A stretch of 64,000 nucleotides of DNA from DASZBX01 sp035943635 (GCA_035943635.1 DASZBX010000080.1:62001-126000), one strand, 5' to 3'; positions 7,717-17,134 are shown, counted from the stretch's first letter. The notes: generated from the letters alone by a model not told the origin. A program made the numbers and translations.

Positions 7717-8858
7717 ATGCCGTCGCAGATGAAGCGCCCGGTCGCCTTGGACCCGGCCGATCGTAAGGAACTGGTTCGGCTGACCACGAGGGGGGTTCAT
7801 CCGGCCTCGATGATCCGGCGGGCGCGGGTGCTGCTGGCGTTGGACACGTCGGTGGGTGTGGAGGATCCCAAGGAGGTGATCGCGGCCCGGTTGGGTGTTT
7901 CGGGTGAGATGCTGCGCCTGGTGGCCAAGCGGTTCGCCGAGACGGGCGGGGACGTGTGGGCGACGATCGGTCGTAAGCAGCGCCCGTTTCCGCCGGTGCC
8001 TTCGCCGGTGACCGGGGAGGTCGAGGCCCGGCTGATCGCGCTGGCGTGCTCGGCCCCGCCAGCCGGGCACGCCCGGTGGAGCCTACGGCTGCTGGAGAAG
8101 CACGTCGCCCTCATCCAGGACATCCCGGACCTGGACCACTCCACCATCGGCCGGGTGCTAAAAAAACGCAGCTTCGTCCTCACCTGAGGAAGTGCTGGAC
8201 CATCCCGCCCACGGCCAATGCGCAGTTCGCCGCGGCGATGGAGGACGTCCTGGCCGTCTACGCCCGCCCCCACGACCCCCGGCGCCCGGTGGTGTACATG
8301 GACGAGAAGCCCTATCAGTTGCTCGGGCACGCGCGCGATCCGATCCCGCTGGCCCCGGGCCGGGACCGGCGGGAGGATTCGGAGTACGTGCGGCACGGGA
8401 CCTGCTCGATCTTCTGCTGGGTCGAGCCCCTGGCCGGCTGGCGCCGGGTCGACGCCCAGCCCCGGCGCACCATGGTCGACTGGGCCGGCCAGGTGCGCCA
8501 CCTGCTGACGTGCGACTACCCCGACGCCGACAAGGTGGTCCTGGTCATGGACAACCTCAACACCCACGGTATCGCCTCGCTGTACCAGGCCTTCCCACCC
8601 GAAGAAGCCTTCGCCCTGGCCCAACGCCTGGAGATTTACCACACCCCCAAACACGGATCCTGGCTCAACATCGCCGAAATCGAACTGTCCGCCCTCACCC
8701 GCCAATGCCTCGACCGGCGCATCCACGACCTCGACATCCTCACCACCGAACTGGCCGCCTGGGCCCACACCGTCAACGCCGACCAGCGCCAAGTCCACTG
8801 GCACTTCACCACCAACGACGCCCGCACCAAACTCCGCCACATATACCCCAAGTATTAG
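7717..8858 (+). CDS. IS630 transposase, two frames joined by -1 frameshift
   Basis: The first frame (7717-8187) encodes the N-terminal helix-turn-helix region (ARVLLALD, LGVSGEMLRLVAKRF). The second frame, running to 8858, encodes the DDE catalytic core: VYMDEKPYQ (first Asp), LVMDNLNTH (second Asp) and HGSWLNIAEIE (Glu). At 8160-8166 the sequence A AAA AAA allows a -1 slip. The protein then continues as KKTQLRPHLRKCWTIPP, which is the continuous sequence seen in intact IS630 transposases. The fused product is about 380 residues. Without slippage, translation stops at 8185-8187 and only the DNA-binding part is made. The ATG at 7717 is chosen as the first ATG; ATG 7732 is possible. Confidence 0.85.
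8160..8166 (+). other. A7 slippery site for programmed -1 frameshift
   Basis: Seven consecutive A residues sit in the zero frame as CTA AAA AAA. This is the canonical heptamer for tandem lysyl-tRNA slippage by -1. The shifted frame restores the transposase at exactly the conserved position. Confidence 0.75.
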
Positions 8859-8875
8859 CCGCGACACCCTACTAG
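8854..8875 (-). repeat. Right terminal inverted repeat of the IS630 element
   Basis: Read on the minus strand this end is CTAGTAGGGTGTCGCGGCTA, nearly identical to the left end. The transposase stop codon (8856-8858) lies inside the repeat. Confidence 0.8.
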
Positions 8876-8975
8876 TCCCCGTTTCATCCGGGCACGCGCG
8901 GCACCGCGCCGGGCCTGTTGATCAATGGCCTGTTGAAGCCTCCACGTGACCAAGAAGCCGTATTATCCTGGGGGC

Positions 8976-10292
8976 ATGAGTCATCATGCGCGCACGGAAC
9001 AGATCGAGGACGCCACGTGGCGCCGTGCCCTGGAGCTCTCGGAGCAGCTGGTCGCGCTGGCCGACGACAGGCTCCGGGAGGAACTGGTCATCTATTCCTC
9101 GACCGGGCAGGACGTTTGGTTCGACGACGGGATGGCACTCACGCAGGTGGTCGCGGCGGCGTTGTGCCAGGGTGCGCGGTGCGGTGGTGTCGGGCTCGGC
9201 GAGGTTGCGCTGTGCGCCGTGTCCGACGCCGTTACAACTGCGCCTTGGGACCTGTTCGACGGCGTTCCGGTCAGCACGCCCGTGCACTGGCACGGGTCCG
9301 GGTACGCGCCGCGGCCCGGATTCGCGGGCTACCGGATGGGTCTGCGGCTCAGGCGGATACTCTGGTGCCCCAACGCCCACCACGACGGTGGGTGTGAGCG
9401 CGTGGCCAACCGGGTTTCGACGCCTAGCTCGGGCCCGATGATGTGGCAGGCTGCGGTCCTCGACGGGAAGATCATGACGGTGGCCGAGGACGGGGTGCAC
9501 ACGGTCACCTGTGAGCGGTGCGGGGCCGGCGCGGTGTGGATGCTCGCGCAGCCGACCGGCGCAGGGGAATGGGCGTGGCGGCTGTGCCGGTGCGGGCACA
9601 CCGAGCCGACGGTGGTTTCCACAGGTCCGGACATCCGGGCACTGGCCTGGAAAACCCTGACCACGAGGCAGCTGGAGCAGATGGCGCGCGAGCGCGGGTT
9701 CGGACGGGTGGACCCATGGTTTGTTCCGGAGGGTTTTCGCCGAAGCGCAGACCCGACCACACACCTGGCCTACGCCCTGCCGCTGATGAGCAGGGGTGGA
9801 AACGCCTTGTGGCGCAGCGCGATCCGCGCCGGGGCTACCGCGCTCGCCTCCACGGGCGGGCACCGCGAATTCCCGCGCGATCTGGACGGCGGAGTCAACG
9901 GCTGCCGGCTGCTCGCGGCGGCGAGCCTGGCCGGGCTCACCCTGTACGCCATGAGCCAGGACACCGGCCTGCCACCTGAGCAGATCAACTTGACCCGGGT
10001 TCTGGCCGGCGGGGCCGGCGCCGTGCACGCGCAGATTGCTCCGCACGTGCCCGACGCCGCCGCCCTGGGTGAGTTGTCCGAGGACTTCGAGTGGTCGATG
10101 CGCGAGCACGCATGGCCGTCGGGTACCTACCGGTACAGCGGCCAGGAGATGCGCACAGACCCGGCTTCCATCGCCTGGGCGACTCTGTGCGCCCGCGGTT
10201 ATGCGCCGGAGGAACCGGCCCTGTTCCCCAGCGATCATGCGGTCTCCTACGGCCTTGCCTACGACACTCTGGCCGCGCTCACCGCACACTAG
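8976..10292 (+). CDS. Unrecognised zinc-ribbon family protein, copy A
   Basis: No known family is recognised. The product of about 438 residues has a putative zinc ribbon in the middle (CERCGAG, then RLCRCGH about 25 residues later) and extra Cys/His in WCPNAHHDGGC. The C-terminal half is mostly helical, with PLMSRGGNALWRSAIRAGA and LAGLTLYAMSQDTGLPP. The protein at 10968-12323 shares the ribbon, the [LP]P[LM]MS.GG..W segment and the AL..Y..S..TGL.P segment, so the two are paralogues. The ATG at 8976 lies 9 bases after TATTAT (8961-8966), consistent with a leaderless transcript; GTG 8946 would extend it by ten residues. No transmembrane segment or signal peptide is obvious. Confidence 0.6.
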   Translation: MSHHARTEQIEDATWRRALELSEQLVALADDRLREELVIYSSTGQDVWFDDGMALTQVVAAALCQGARCGGVGLGEVALCAVSDAVTTAPWDLFDGVPVSTPVHWHGSGYAPRPGFAGYRMGLRLRRILWCPNAHHDGGCERVANRVSTPSSGPMMWQAAVLDGKIMTVAEDGVHTVTCERCGAGAVWMLAQPTGAGEWAWRLCRCGHTEPTVVSTGPDIRALAWKTLTTRQLEQMARERGFGRVDPWFVPEGFRRSADPTTHLAYALPLMSRGGNALWRSAIRAGATALASTGGHREFPRDLDGGVNGCRLLAAASLAGLTLYAMSQDTGLPPEQINLTRVLAGGAGAVHAQIAPHVPDAAALGELSEDFEWSMREHAWPSGTYRYSGQEMRTDPASIAWATLCARGYAPEEPALFPSDHAVSYGLAYDTLAALTAH

Positions 10293-10367
10293 AAGATCTG
10301 CTTCAGCACTGACAATCGACCTCGGCCCGATGCGTCGGCCGCGCTCGGCGCGCTTTACAGTCTTGGT

Positions 10368-10880
10368 ATGACGATGGATCGCGATGGGCTCTCACCGCTT
10401 GACGACGTCCTTGTTCGCAGGCGTGGGGAGCGGGCGCTGATCGACCCGAAGGCCGCCACCCTGGCCCAGGCCGCTGTCACCGCAATTCAGCGCGCCGCCG
10501 AGGACCTGCGATCCGGGTCTTGGCAGCCGGATGCAACCGGGGTGGCGCTGACCATGCAGGCATGGGACATCTACCGTGCCGATCCGAAAGGGATCGGGAC
10601 CGAGGAGGAGTTCGGGGAGCGGATGGGCCAGATCTTCGCCGCCCATCGTGCCGACACGGCCGCGAAGTTGTCGGCCCTGCTCTCTGGCCGGGATGGCCGG
10701 CAGATCGACCGTGCCGGGTATTTAAGTGCCTTTACCCAGGTCATGGAGTACATCGGCCGCAGTGGCGATCTGACCATGGAGCAGGCTCAGGCATTGCAGC
10801 TACAGACCTGGCGAGTGTGCATCGCCGTGGTGTACCTCTGGGCGATGATCACCGGTGCGGATCAGGACGACGACTGGTAG
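10368..10880 (+). CDS. Hypothetical 170-residue helical protein
   Basis: No family is recognised. The sequence is mostly helical and acidic at the end (ITGADQDDDW), with repeated amphipathic stretches (TLAQAAVTAIQRAAEDLRSG, MGQIFAAHRADTAAKLSALL). The ATG at 10368 is 11 bases after TACAGT, a good actinomycete -10 element, so a leaderless transcript is plausible. It lies between two convergent paralogues of the zinc-ribbon family, 75 bases after copy A, and may work with them. Codon use with GC-rich third positions supports it being real. Confidence 0.55.
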   Translation: MTMDRDGLSPLDDVLVRRRGERALIDPKAATLAQAAVTAIQRAAEDLRSGSWQPDATGVALTMQAWDIYRADPKGIGTEEEFGERMGQIFAAHRADTAAKLSALLSGRDGRQIDRAGYLSAFTQVMEYIGRSGDLTMEQAQALQLQTWRVCIAVVYLWAMITGADQDDDW

Positions 10881-10967
10881 GCCCTGGGCGCTGCCCGCCG
10901 CGGATGCTGCGCCCGGTTCGTGGACCACACGTCAAGGCGTGCACACCACTGAGCCGGCCCCGGCTTC

Positions 10968-12323
10968 TCACGCGGGGGCCATCAGGCACAGCAGGGCGCC
11001 GTAGGCTTCTCGGTACGCGTGGGCGTCAGGCGAGGGCTGGTACTGTGCGAGGGGTTGCCGCCCGGGCAGTTCGATGTGCGGGGGATGGGCCAGGCTGGCC
11101 CACGCAGTGACGGCCGGGTCGATCCTTCTGGCCTGCGTGTGACCGTGCCCGATCATCGGCCAGTGGCGCGCCCGGAAGGACGACATCGGCTGTTCGCGCC
11201 ATTGCGCGAGCGCCGGGAGATCGGGCAGGGTGGCGGCCAGAGCGGCGTGCAGCGCCTGCGGCCCGGCCGCGAGGGCGGCGCTCAAATCCACGCTCTGCGG
11301 TGCCAGGCCCGTGGCATCGCTGAGTACGTACACGATCAGGGCGGCCAGGCTCACGGCGCGGTAGAGAGCCAGGTCGTTGAGGCTACCGCCCGCGTGGCGG
11401 GGCATGTTCGCGTGACGCTCTTCGGCGCACAGAGTGCTGGCGGCCACGCGAGCGGCCAGGCGCCAGTGGGGATCGCCGCCCACGCTCATCGGCGGAAGAA
11501 CACGGGTCACGGTGGCCACAGGGTCGCTTAAGGAGTCCTCCGGTTCGAGTTCGCCGAACGGTCCGTAGCCGCGAGAGGCGGCCAGGCCGGCGAACCCGCG
11601 AGGCGACAGGTGCTGCCACGGCAGGTCGTTGACGTGGGGGTCGTGGCCGTACTCGGTGGCCTGCACCTGTCCGCAGCGGCACAACACCCACATCCACCAC
11701 CATCGGCCTAGCGGTTTGGCGATCATCCAGGATTCGTGGGCCGCGCACTCGCCGCAGCGCCACGGTCCCACGCCGTCGGGGCCCAGGTGCACAATCTCCT
11801 CGCGGACCTCGAGTACGTCCCACACGAACTGGCCGGTCGCGGTCGCGCCGATCCGCTCGCCGATCCCCGGGCACCGGGTCCCAGCGGTTGCGGCGCCCGG
11901 ATGCGCGCACGCCAGGGCGCGCCAGGCCCGCAGCCGAGCGGTGTGAAGCTGCCCGTCGTGGTACCCCCCGTTGCGCCAACGCCGTAATAGGTCCGTATCC
12001 ACGGGTGTTTTCTCCAGCAGGACGTGGCGGTGCTCGGGCTGGAGAAACTGCGCGGATGCGCACACAGCGAGGTCGCGCAGGGACACGGTCGGCTGCCGGC
12101 CGGCGGCCCGGTAGATCGCAGCCGCGACGATCGCGACGGCCATGCGCGTCTCCTGGTACCACCGCAGCCCCGCGTAGACGCCAGCCAGCACCTGGGTCTC
12201 CTGCTCCCACGCCTGCGCCGTCGACGCCACCAGCGCCTCGGCCAGTGCGAGGGCCTCGCCCCATCGCAGCTGCTCGGCACCGCCGGGCCCAGGGGACCTT
12301 CCGGCAGGGTCCGTCTCGCTCAT
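10968..12323 (-). CDS. Unrecognised zinc-ribbon family protein, copy B
   Basis: This is a paralogue of the product of 8976-10292, on the opposite strand and convergent with it. It has about 451 residues, the paired cysteines WRCGECAAHE and LCRCGQ flanking a Trp-rich strand (RWWWMWV), then LPPMSVGGDPHWRLAARVAA and a LIVYVLSDATGLAP helix that align with copy A. The ATG at 12323 is preferred; an in-frame GTG at 12401 would add 26 low-complexity residues. No catalytic motif can be named. The ribbon suggests nucleic-acid or protein binding (inference). Confidence 0.6.
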   Translation of the reverse strand: MSETDPAGRSPGPGGAEQLRWGEALALAEALVASTAQAWEQETQVLAGVYAGLRWYQETRMAVAIVAAAIYRAAGRQPTVSLRDLAVCASAQFLQPEHRHVLLEKTPVDTDLLRRWRNGGYHDGQLHTARLRAWRALACAHPGAATAGTRCPGIGERIGATATGQFVWDVLEVREEIVHLGPDGVGPWRCGECAAHESWMIAKPLGRWWWMWVLCRCGQVQATEYGHDPHVNDLPWQHLSPRGFAGLAASRGYGPFGELEPEDSLSDPVATVTRVLPPMSVGGDPHWRLAARVAASTLCAEERHANMPRHAGGSLNDLALYRAVSLAALIVYVLSDATGLAPQSVDLSAALAAGPQALHAALAATLPDLPALAQWREQPMSSFRARHWPMIGHGHTQARRIDPAVTAWASLAHPPHIELPGRQPLAQYQPSPDAHAYREAYGALLCLMAPA

Positions 12324-12821
12324 CTGCGCTGTCCACCACCTGGTCGGGATCGTGCGGCCAGAAAGGCTTCCTTCCCGCCCACTGCCGGCGCGAACTGTCA
12401 TTGCGCCACCACCTATGGTACTCAGCGCCGGTCGGCGCCCAGCGCATCAGGATCGTGTCATGAGCCGGGCACAACTGGAGTCGTTCCCGGCAGTCGTGTC
12501 CATCACCCGGAACGGAAGGCCCTCTCGGCGACGGCGGCGTGCACCCGGGCCGGACCTTGGCCGTCACGTGCCGCGGCACGCCGCCCAGCAGCGGACTGAT
12601 GAGCGGGTGACCGGCGCCGTCATGAACGCGCGCGTGCCGGTGCGGGACCAGGCCGGCCGTGAGAATGCGGTGGCGTCGACACGTCGGGAGATCTGCTGTG
12701 CGCAACGCCTCCGAAGTCGGTCTGGGGAGGAAGCCGCCGACACACCGCGCTTTGACGCGTAGCAGAACGCGGCACGTACGCGGCCGATACCGGTCGTGGG
12801 AACGGCTGATAGTGTCGCGGG
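12324..12821. other. Gap between divergent orphan genes
   Basis: No frame on either strand looks convincingly coding. The stretch holds the promoters of the two divergent genes. A TAGTGT hexamer at 12810-12815 directly before the next GTG start is a plausible -10 for a leaderless transcript. Nothing else was recognised. Confidence 0.4.
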
Positions 12822-13673
12822 GTGCAGACTTCTGATCTGAGCGAGCCGGACCGCGACCTGGCGCCCAGCGCGCTGTCCCGCGAGTTCGCGTTGCGCGCCG
12901 AGACCGTGGTGGCGAGCAAGACGGCGTCGCTGGAGGAGTTCCTGGACCAGGCCGAGGCGGCCGGAGTCCTGGCCGAGATGCTGCGGCAGTTGGCGCTCAC
13001 GGCCGGGCTGGCCGGTCCCGGTGGGCCCCAGTTCGGTCGTGACCTGGAGTATCCCGGTGATCTGCCCATGCTCGAGCGCGAGGTACTGCGGTGGTACGCG
13101 GTGCGTCTGGTCGACGACTGCCGGATGCGGTACCTGGTCGCGCATGCGGCCCTGGGCACGGCGGACGCAGCGGTCAAGGACCTGTCCGCGCCCGGTCGTG
13201 CGACCCTGGTCTGGGTGCTGGCGCACGTCGCCGCCCGGGTGCACACGCTGGCCGGAGGGGACGACCTGCTTCAAGCGCAGCGCGAGCGGCACGAGGCGGC
13301 GACCCGCGCCCGAGGACAGCGGATGGTGGCCGGCCAAGCCGCCCTGGTGGCCGCGATTATCGCAGCACGAGGGCGCGACGTTGACGCTACAGCCGGGAAT
13401 GTCCTGACCGATCTGCTGGCACAAGACACTCGGCAGACCGAGCGGGTGCTGCTGTTGTGGTCCAATATCCTGGCCGACGAAGGCCACACGGTGCCGGAGG
13501 GCGGCGACTGGATCGACGAGGTGGCCAGGAAGTTCGTCCTCGCCGCCGCCAGCAGCCGGCCCCTGCCCGACGAGGACTGGACTGCTCTGGTGTGGCAGGC
13601 CACCGCCAAAGACGCGCGATCGATATATACACTGTGCTGGCGCCTGGCACTGGCGGTCGGCACCCAGAGGTAA
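12822..13673 (+). CDS. Hypothetical 283-residue helical protein
   Basis: No family is recognised. The product is almost entirely helical, with Ala/Leu/Arg-rich amphipathic helices (EFLDQAEAAGVLAEMLRQLA, LVWVLAHVAARVHTLAGG), and no transmembrane segment or catalytic signature. The GTG at 12822 has a possible -10 element (TAGTGT) just upstream, so a leaderless transcript is likely. It lies divergent from zinc-ribbon copy B. It may be the partner of this small gene group in the way the 170-residue protein accompanies copy A (inference from position only). Confidence 0.5.
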   Translation: MQTSDLSEPDRDLAPSALSREFALRAETVVASKTASLEEFLDQAEAAGVLAEMLRQLALTAGLAGPGGPQFGRDLEYPGDLPMLEREVLRWYAVRLVDDCRMRYLVAHAALGTADAAVKDLSAPGRATLVWVLAHVAARVHTLAGGDDLLQAQRERHEAATRARGQRMVAGQAALVAAIIAARGRDVDATAGNVLTDLLAQDTRQTERVLLLWSNILADEGHTVPEGGDWIDEVARKFVLAAASSRPLPDEDWTALVWQATAKDARSIYTLCWRLALAVGTQR

Positions 13674-14168
13674 CAACCGTGCGAGGCGTCGACCCAGGCG
13701 CGGCGGTCGAGAGCGCGGTGGCTCGGACCGGTGCACCACGAGCGCGCACAGCGGGATCGGCCACCCTCGTACGTAGGTTTTGCACGGCGCCTTCGTTTCG
13801 TGAGCCTGGATGACACGACCGCGGCCTGAGACAGTGTCACGGTTCTGGCCGCGATGGGGTGACGGCCGCAACGGTGTTGCAACGACCGGTTGATCCCAGG
13901 CCGGGTACAAGCGGCCGGATGGAGGATCGGAGGGATCGCGAAGTCGGTGACGATATCGAGTTCTTCGAGGGCTTCGCGGACGGTATCGGACACGGCGATT
14001 CGTTGGCCGCCAGGTCGCTGTAGGACATGGACCGTCAACAATCGGCCACAACGTGGCCGGGTTACGAGGGGCGAGCAGAGCCGCGCCATCCCCGCGTCGG
14101 GACGTTGGACACGCCGACGATGCGGCACTCGTCGGCCTGGCCTGGTCGGTGACGGTCAGGGGTATAGT
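13674..14168. other. Gap with a possible minus-strand gene fragment
   Basis: This stretch separates two convergent genes. On the minus strand, about 14030-13900, one frame reads RIAVSDTVREALEELDIV followed by FAIPPILHPA. It looks protein-like but lacks a start and soon degenerates. No terminator hairpin was found by eye. Confidence 0.3.
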
Positions 14169-16169
14169 TCATGCGCTGGGCTCCGGTTCGTTCTCGGTGT
14201 GGAAGCTTTGCCGCTGGAGTAGGAAGGCGTCCCGGTACCAGTTGTCATAGGCCATCAGCTGCTCGTGGGTGCCGTGGCCGGACACGGCACCGTGCTCGAT
14301 GACGTAGATGTAGTCCGCGCACGCCCTGACGGCGTTCATCCGGTGGGTGACGAGCACGACCGTGCCGCCGTAGGCGCGCAGGTCGCGGTAGAAGGCGATC
14401 TCGTTGCTGGCGTCCAGGTGCGCGGTGGGTTCGTCGGCCAGCACCAGGCAGGCGTTGCGCAGCAGGCCGCGAGCCAAGGTGAGGCGCTGCCACTGGCCGC
14501 CGGAGATGTTGCTGCCGGCGGTCATGGTGCGGTCCATCAGCGTGTCGTAGCCGTGCGGCAGAGCAGTGATGAAGCCGTGGGCGTCGGCGCGTCGTGCGGC
14601 GTCCTGGACGAGGTCTAGGTCCTCGACGTCCTGCCAGGCGCCGATGCGGATGTTCTCCGCGGCGGTGAACGGGGCCCGCAGGCCGTCTTGGGCGATGTAG
14701 GCGATCTGGGCCCGCAACTTCTGGGCGTCGAACTCGGCGATGTCCGCTCCGTCCCAGCAAATCCGCCCGGTGTCGGGCAGGTAGAGGCGGGCCAGGAGCT
14801 TGGTCAGCGTCGTCTTGGCGGCCCCGTTGTCCCCGACCAGGGCCACGACCTGGCCGGCGCGGATCTCCAGGGTGGCATGCGTGACGGCGGGGCGGTCGGC
14901 CCCGGTGTAGGTGAACGAGACATCCTCGACGGTGATGGTCGAGAAGCCCTGAGGCGTCGGGACGCTGGGGGCCGGGGGCAGCAGTTCTTCGGCCCGCGCC
15001 GTGAACGCGTCGTAGCCATCGGTGTACAGGCCCTCGGTATAGAGGTTGTTGACGAACGTGACCAGGCTCGCCAGGGCGCTGTTGACGCGTACCATGGCGA
15101 AGTACGCGGTGCCGCCGATCGCGATGGGCACCCAGCCGGTGAACAAAAGCACAAGCAGCAGTACGTAGGTGGCGCCCATCGCGATCCCGGAGAGCGCGTC
15201 GCCGATCATCCCGGACAGGGCCTGGGCGCGGGCGAGTTGCGAGTCGCGCTCCTCGAAGACCGCAGCCAGCCGGCGGTAGCGGGAGAGCAGGTAGGGGGCC
15301 AGGCCCAGGGCCCTGATCTCCGGGGCGTAGGCGAGGTGCTGGCCGAGCCAGGTGATCTGGTTCTGGCGGCGTCGTCCTTCGTTGTGCCGCACGAACACGA
15401 CGTAGCCCATCCGGGCCGAGCGGACCTGCGCCCACATCTTCGGCACGATCGTCAGCGCGAGCAGCGGCAGCAGGATTGGGCTGACTACCGCCAGGACGAC
15501 GGCCGCCGAGACGATCGAGACGGCCCCGCGGGTGAAGCGCACCGTCGCGGTCAGCAAGTAGTTCGGCGAGACCGCGCCGCGCTCAGCTTTCACGGCGGCG
15601 TCAGCCCACCCGGCCTGGTCGAAGGCGGCCAGCTCGACCGTCGTGCTCACCTGGTGCAATCGCAGCAGCGTCACCTGGTCCATGCGCGGTCCCAGTTGGG
15701 CACTGAGCAGGTTGACGATCGCGTTCGCGCTGGACTGCACGGCGATGAACACCGCGATGACGATCAAAGAGGGCACAGCGCCACTCACCCGCTGCGGGGT
15801 GGGGTGGCCGGCGAACAGCGCGGCCAGCACCCCGGTCGTGGCCACCAGGCTCACCGCCTGGCATCCTCCCGCGACCACCTGCGCGATCAGCATCCAGACG
15901 GTACGGGCCTTGGAGGCGGTGGCCGCGAGCGAGAGCGTCAGGCGCAGCAGCTGCGGAAGACGCCGCGCGATCGCCCAGAACCCGGTGGTCGAAGTTTCCT
16001 CCCATCCGGACTGCCACTGCTTGTTGACATCCATCGCCAAATCGCCCAGCTCCACGTCGGCGACGCCGTCGACGTTGAACAACGCCCAGATCTGCTCCAG
16101 TCGACCGCGTCGCGCAGGCAGCAGCGCCTGAGTCTCGTGGCGCGGCTCGGCGGCACCGGCCGCGCTCAC
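14169..16169 (-). CDS. ABC half-transporter (permease-ATPase) with altered Walker A
   Basis: The 666-residue protein has a soluble N-terminus of about 75 residues, about six membrane segments (for example VWMLIAQVVAGGCQAVSLVA, TYVLLLVLLFTGWVPIAI) and a C-terminal ATPase. The ATPase carries NISGGQ as signature, LVLADEPTAHLD as Walker B and a final His in THRMNA. Walker A reads GDNGAAKTT, with Ala in place of the invariant second glycine of GxxGxGK[ST]. As a half-transporter it should homodimerise and probably exports a small molecule or peptide. The GTG start overlaps the stop of the Nudix gene by four bases (GTGA), so the two are translationally coupled. The substrate is unknown. Confidence 0.85.
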   Translation of the reverse strand: MSAAGAAEPRHETQALLPARRGRLEQIWALFNVDGVADVELGDLAMDVNKQWQSGWEETSTTGFWAIARRLPQLLRLTLSLAATASKARTVWMLIAQVVAGGCQAVSLVATTGVLAALFAGHPTPQRVSGAVPSLIVIAVFIAVQSSANAIVNLLSAQLGPRMDQVTLLRLHQVSTTVELAAFDQAGWADAAVKAERGAVSPNYLLTATVRFTRGAVSIVSAAVVLAVVSPILLPLLALTIVPKMWAQVRSARMGYVVFVRHNEGRRRQNQITWLGQHLAYAPEIRALGLAPYLLSRYRRLAAVFEERDSQLARAQALSGMIGDALSGIAMGATYVLLLVLLFTGWVPIAIGGTAYFAMVRVNSALASLVTFVNNLYTEGLYTDGYDAFTARAEELLPPAPSVPTPQGFSTITVEDVSFTYTGADRPAVTHATLEIRAGQVVALVGDNGAAKTTLTKLLARLYLPDTGRICWDGADIAEFDAQKLRAQIAYIAQDGLRAPFTAAENIRIGAWQDVEDLDLVQDAARRADAHGFITALPHGYDTLMDRTMTAGSNISGGQWQRLTLARGLLRNACLVLADEPTAHLDASNEIAFYRDLRAYGGTVVLVTHRMNAVRACADYIYVIEHGAVSGHGTHEQLMAYDNWYRDAFLLQRQSFHTENEPEPSA

Positions 16170-16711
16170 GAGGTGGGCTCCGGCATCAGCGCGAGCGCCT
16201 CCCTCAGCGACGGGTCAGTCAGGTCGGCCGGCGCCATCCACCGGGCCGACCGGACCTCGTCGAGTTGCAACGCTCCGATATCGCAGGTGGAGGCGTAGGC
16301 GAACCGGACGTCAAAGTGGACGTGAGCCAGTTCGCCGCTCTGCGGCCAAGGCGGGATCGGATGGACGCTGATGTGCAGCGGCCCGGTCGTGAGCGGTTGG
16401 ACGTCTCGCACACCGGTCTCCTCGCCGAGTTCCCGCACCGCCGCGCCGGCCAATGTCGTATCCGACACTTCCAGGTGCCCACCGGGTTGGAGAAACCGGT
16501 CGTACTTGACGTGCTGGACCAGCAGGATCCGGCCTTGCGGGTTGACCACGATCGCGGAGGCGGTGAGGTGGCCAGCCCATTGGCGACGATCGGTCAGATC
16601 CACGCCCCGCCCCAGCAGGGACAGGACGGGGGCAAGGCAGCTGGCTTGGTCAGGCCGATCATGGAGGTAACCGTCGATGACGGCTCGGATGTGGGCGGCG
16701 GATACCGGCAT
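16166..16711 (-). CDS. Nudix hydrolase
   Basis: The 181-residue product contains a good Nudix box, GGHLEVSDTTLAGAAVREL followed by GEETGV. The catalytic RE and EE pairs are present; the first Glu position of the box is occupied by Thr next to an Asp, a variation also seen in other actinobacterial members. Nudix enzymes hydrolyse nucleoside diphosphates linked to another group. The ATG at 16711 has AGGGAG about 7 bases upstream; longer in-frame starts add only Arg/His-rich sequence. It is the first gene of a two-gene operon with the ABC transporter. The box is intact, unlike that of the ASCH fusion protein at the left edge. Confidence 0.85.
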   Translation of the reverse strand: MPVSAAHIRAVIDGYLHDRPDQASCLAPVLSLLGRGVDLTDRRQWAGHLTASAIVVNPQGRILLVQHVKYDRFLQPGGHLEVSDTTLAGAAVRELGEETGVRDVQPLTTGPLHISVHPIPPWPQSGELAHVHFDVRFAYASTCDIGALQLDEVRSARWMAPADLTDPSLREALALMPEPTS

Positions 16712-17134
16712 CGGGCAGCTCCCTGGGCGCGACGGATTGAACTCGGACCATACAAGCCGCCACTGACAGATCGTGACCACGTGAATTCTCCTCGTGTGCG
16801 AGGCGCAATGATGATGGCTGGCGAACTCACTGGTGCGTTGGCCCCACCTCAACTGCGTTCAGGTCGCACGGCCCTGGAGTCCGACCCGCAGGTGTTTCTC
16901 GCCCATAGACGAGGCCTGGTACAGGGCGCCCGAGGAAAGGTTCGACCACATAAGGGCCGGCGTGCGCCGGGCGGACTCATCGTCGTCTCCTTCGTGATCT
17001 GGCGTTCGAGCGTGGCGATTGGTTCTGCACGCGACCCGGTGCGGCGTGGCCGGGGAGCACGAGGCTGAGCGGTGGAAGGCCGAGCCCCCGTCGGCGTTCG
17101 TTAAGCCGGGCCAGGTCTTCGACCGGCTCGATGA
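16712..17134. other. Gap upstream of the Nudix-ABC operon
   Basis: No convincing gene is seen on either strand. The stretch should hold the promoter of the Nudix-ABC operon and the 3' end of the DUF6624 transcript. No hairpin was recognised. Confidence 0.35.

Larger units (their letters stand above)
7662..8872 (+). mobile_element. IS630-family insertion sequence
   Basis: A complete element of about 1.2 kb has near-identical terminal inverted repeats and TA dinucleotides at both outer edges (7660-7661 and 8873-8874), matching the TA target duplication of IS630/Tc1-mariner elements. It encodes one transposase split over two frames. Both ends and the DDE motifs are intact, so the element may be active or recently active. 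It inserted into sequence already containing gene debris. Confidence 0.85.
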
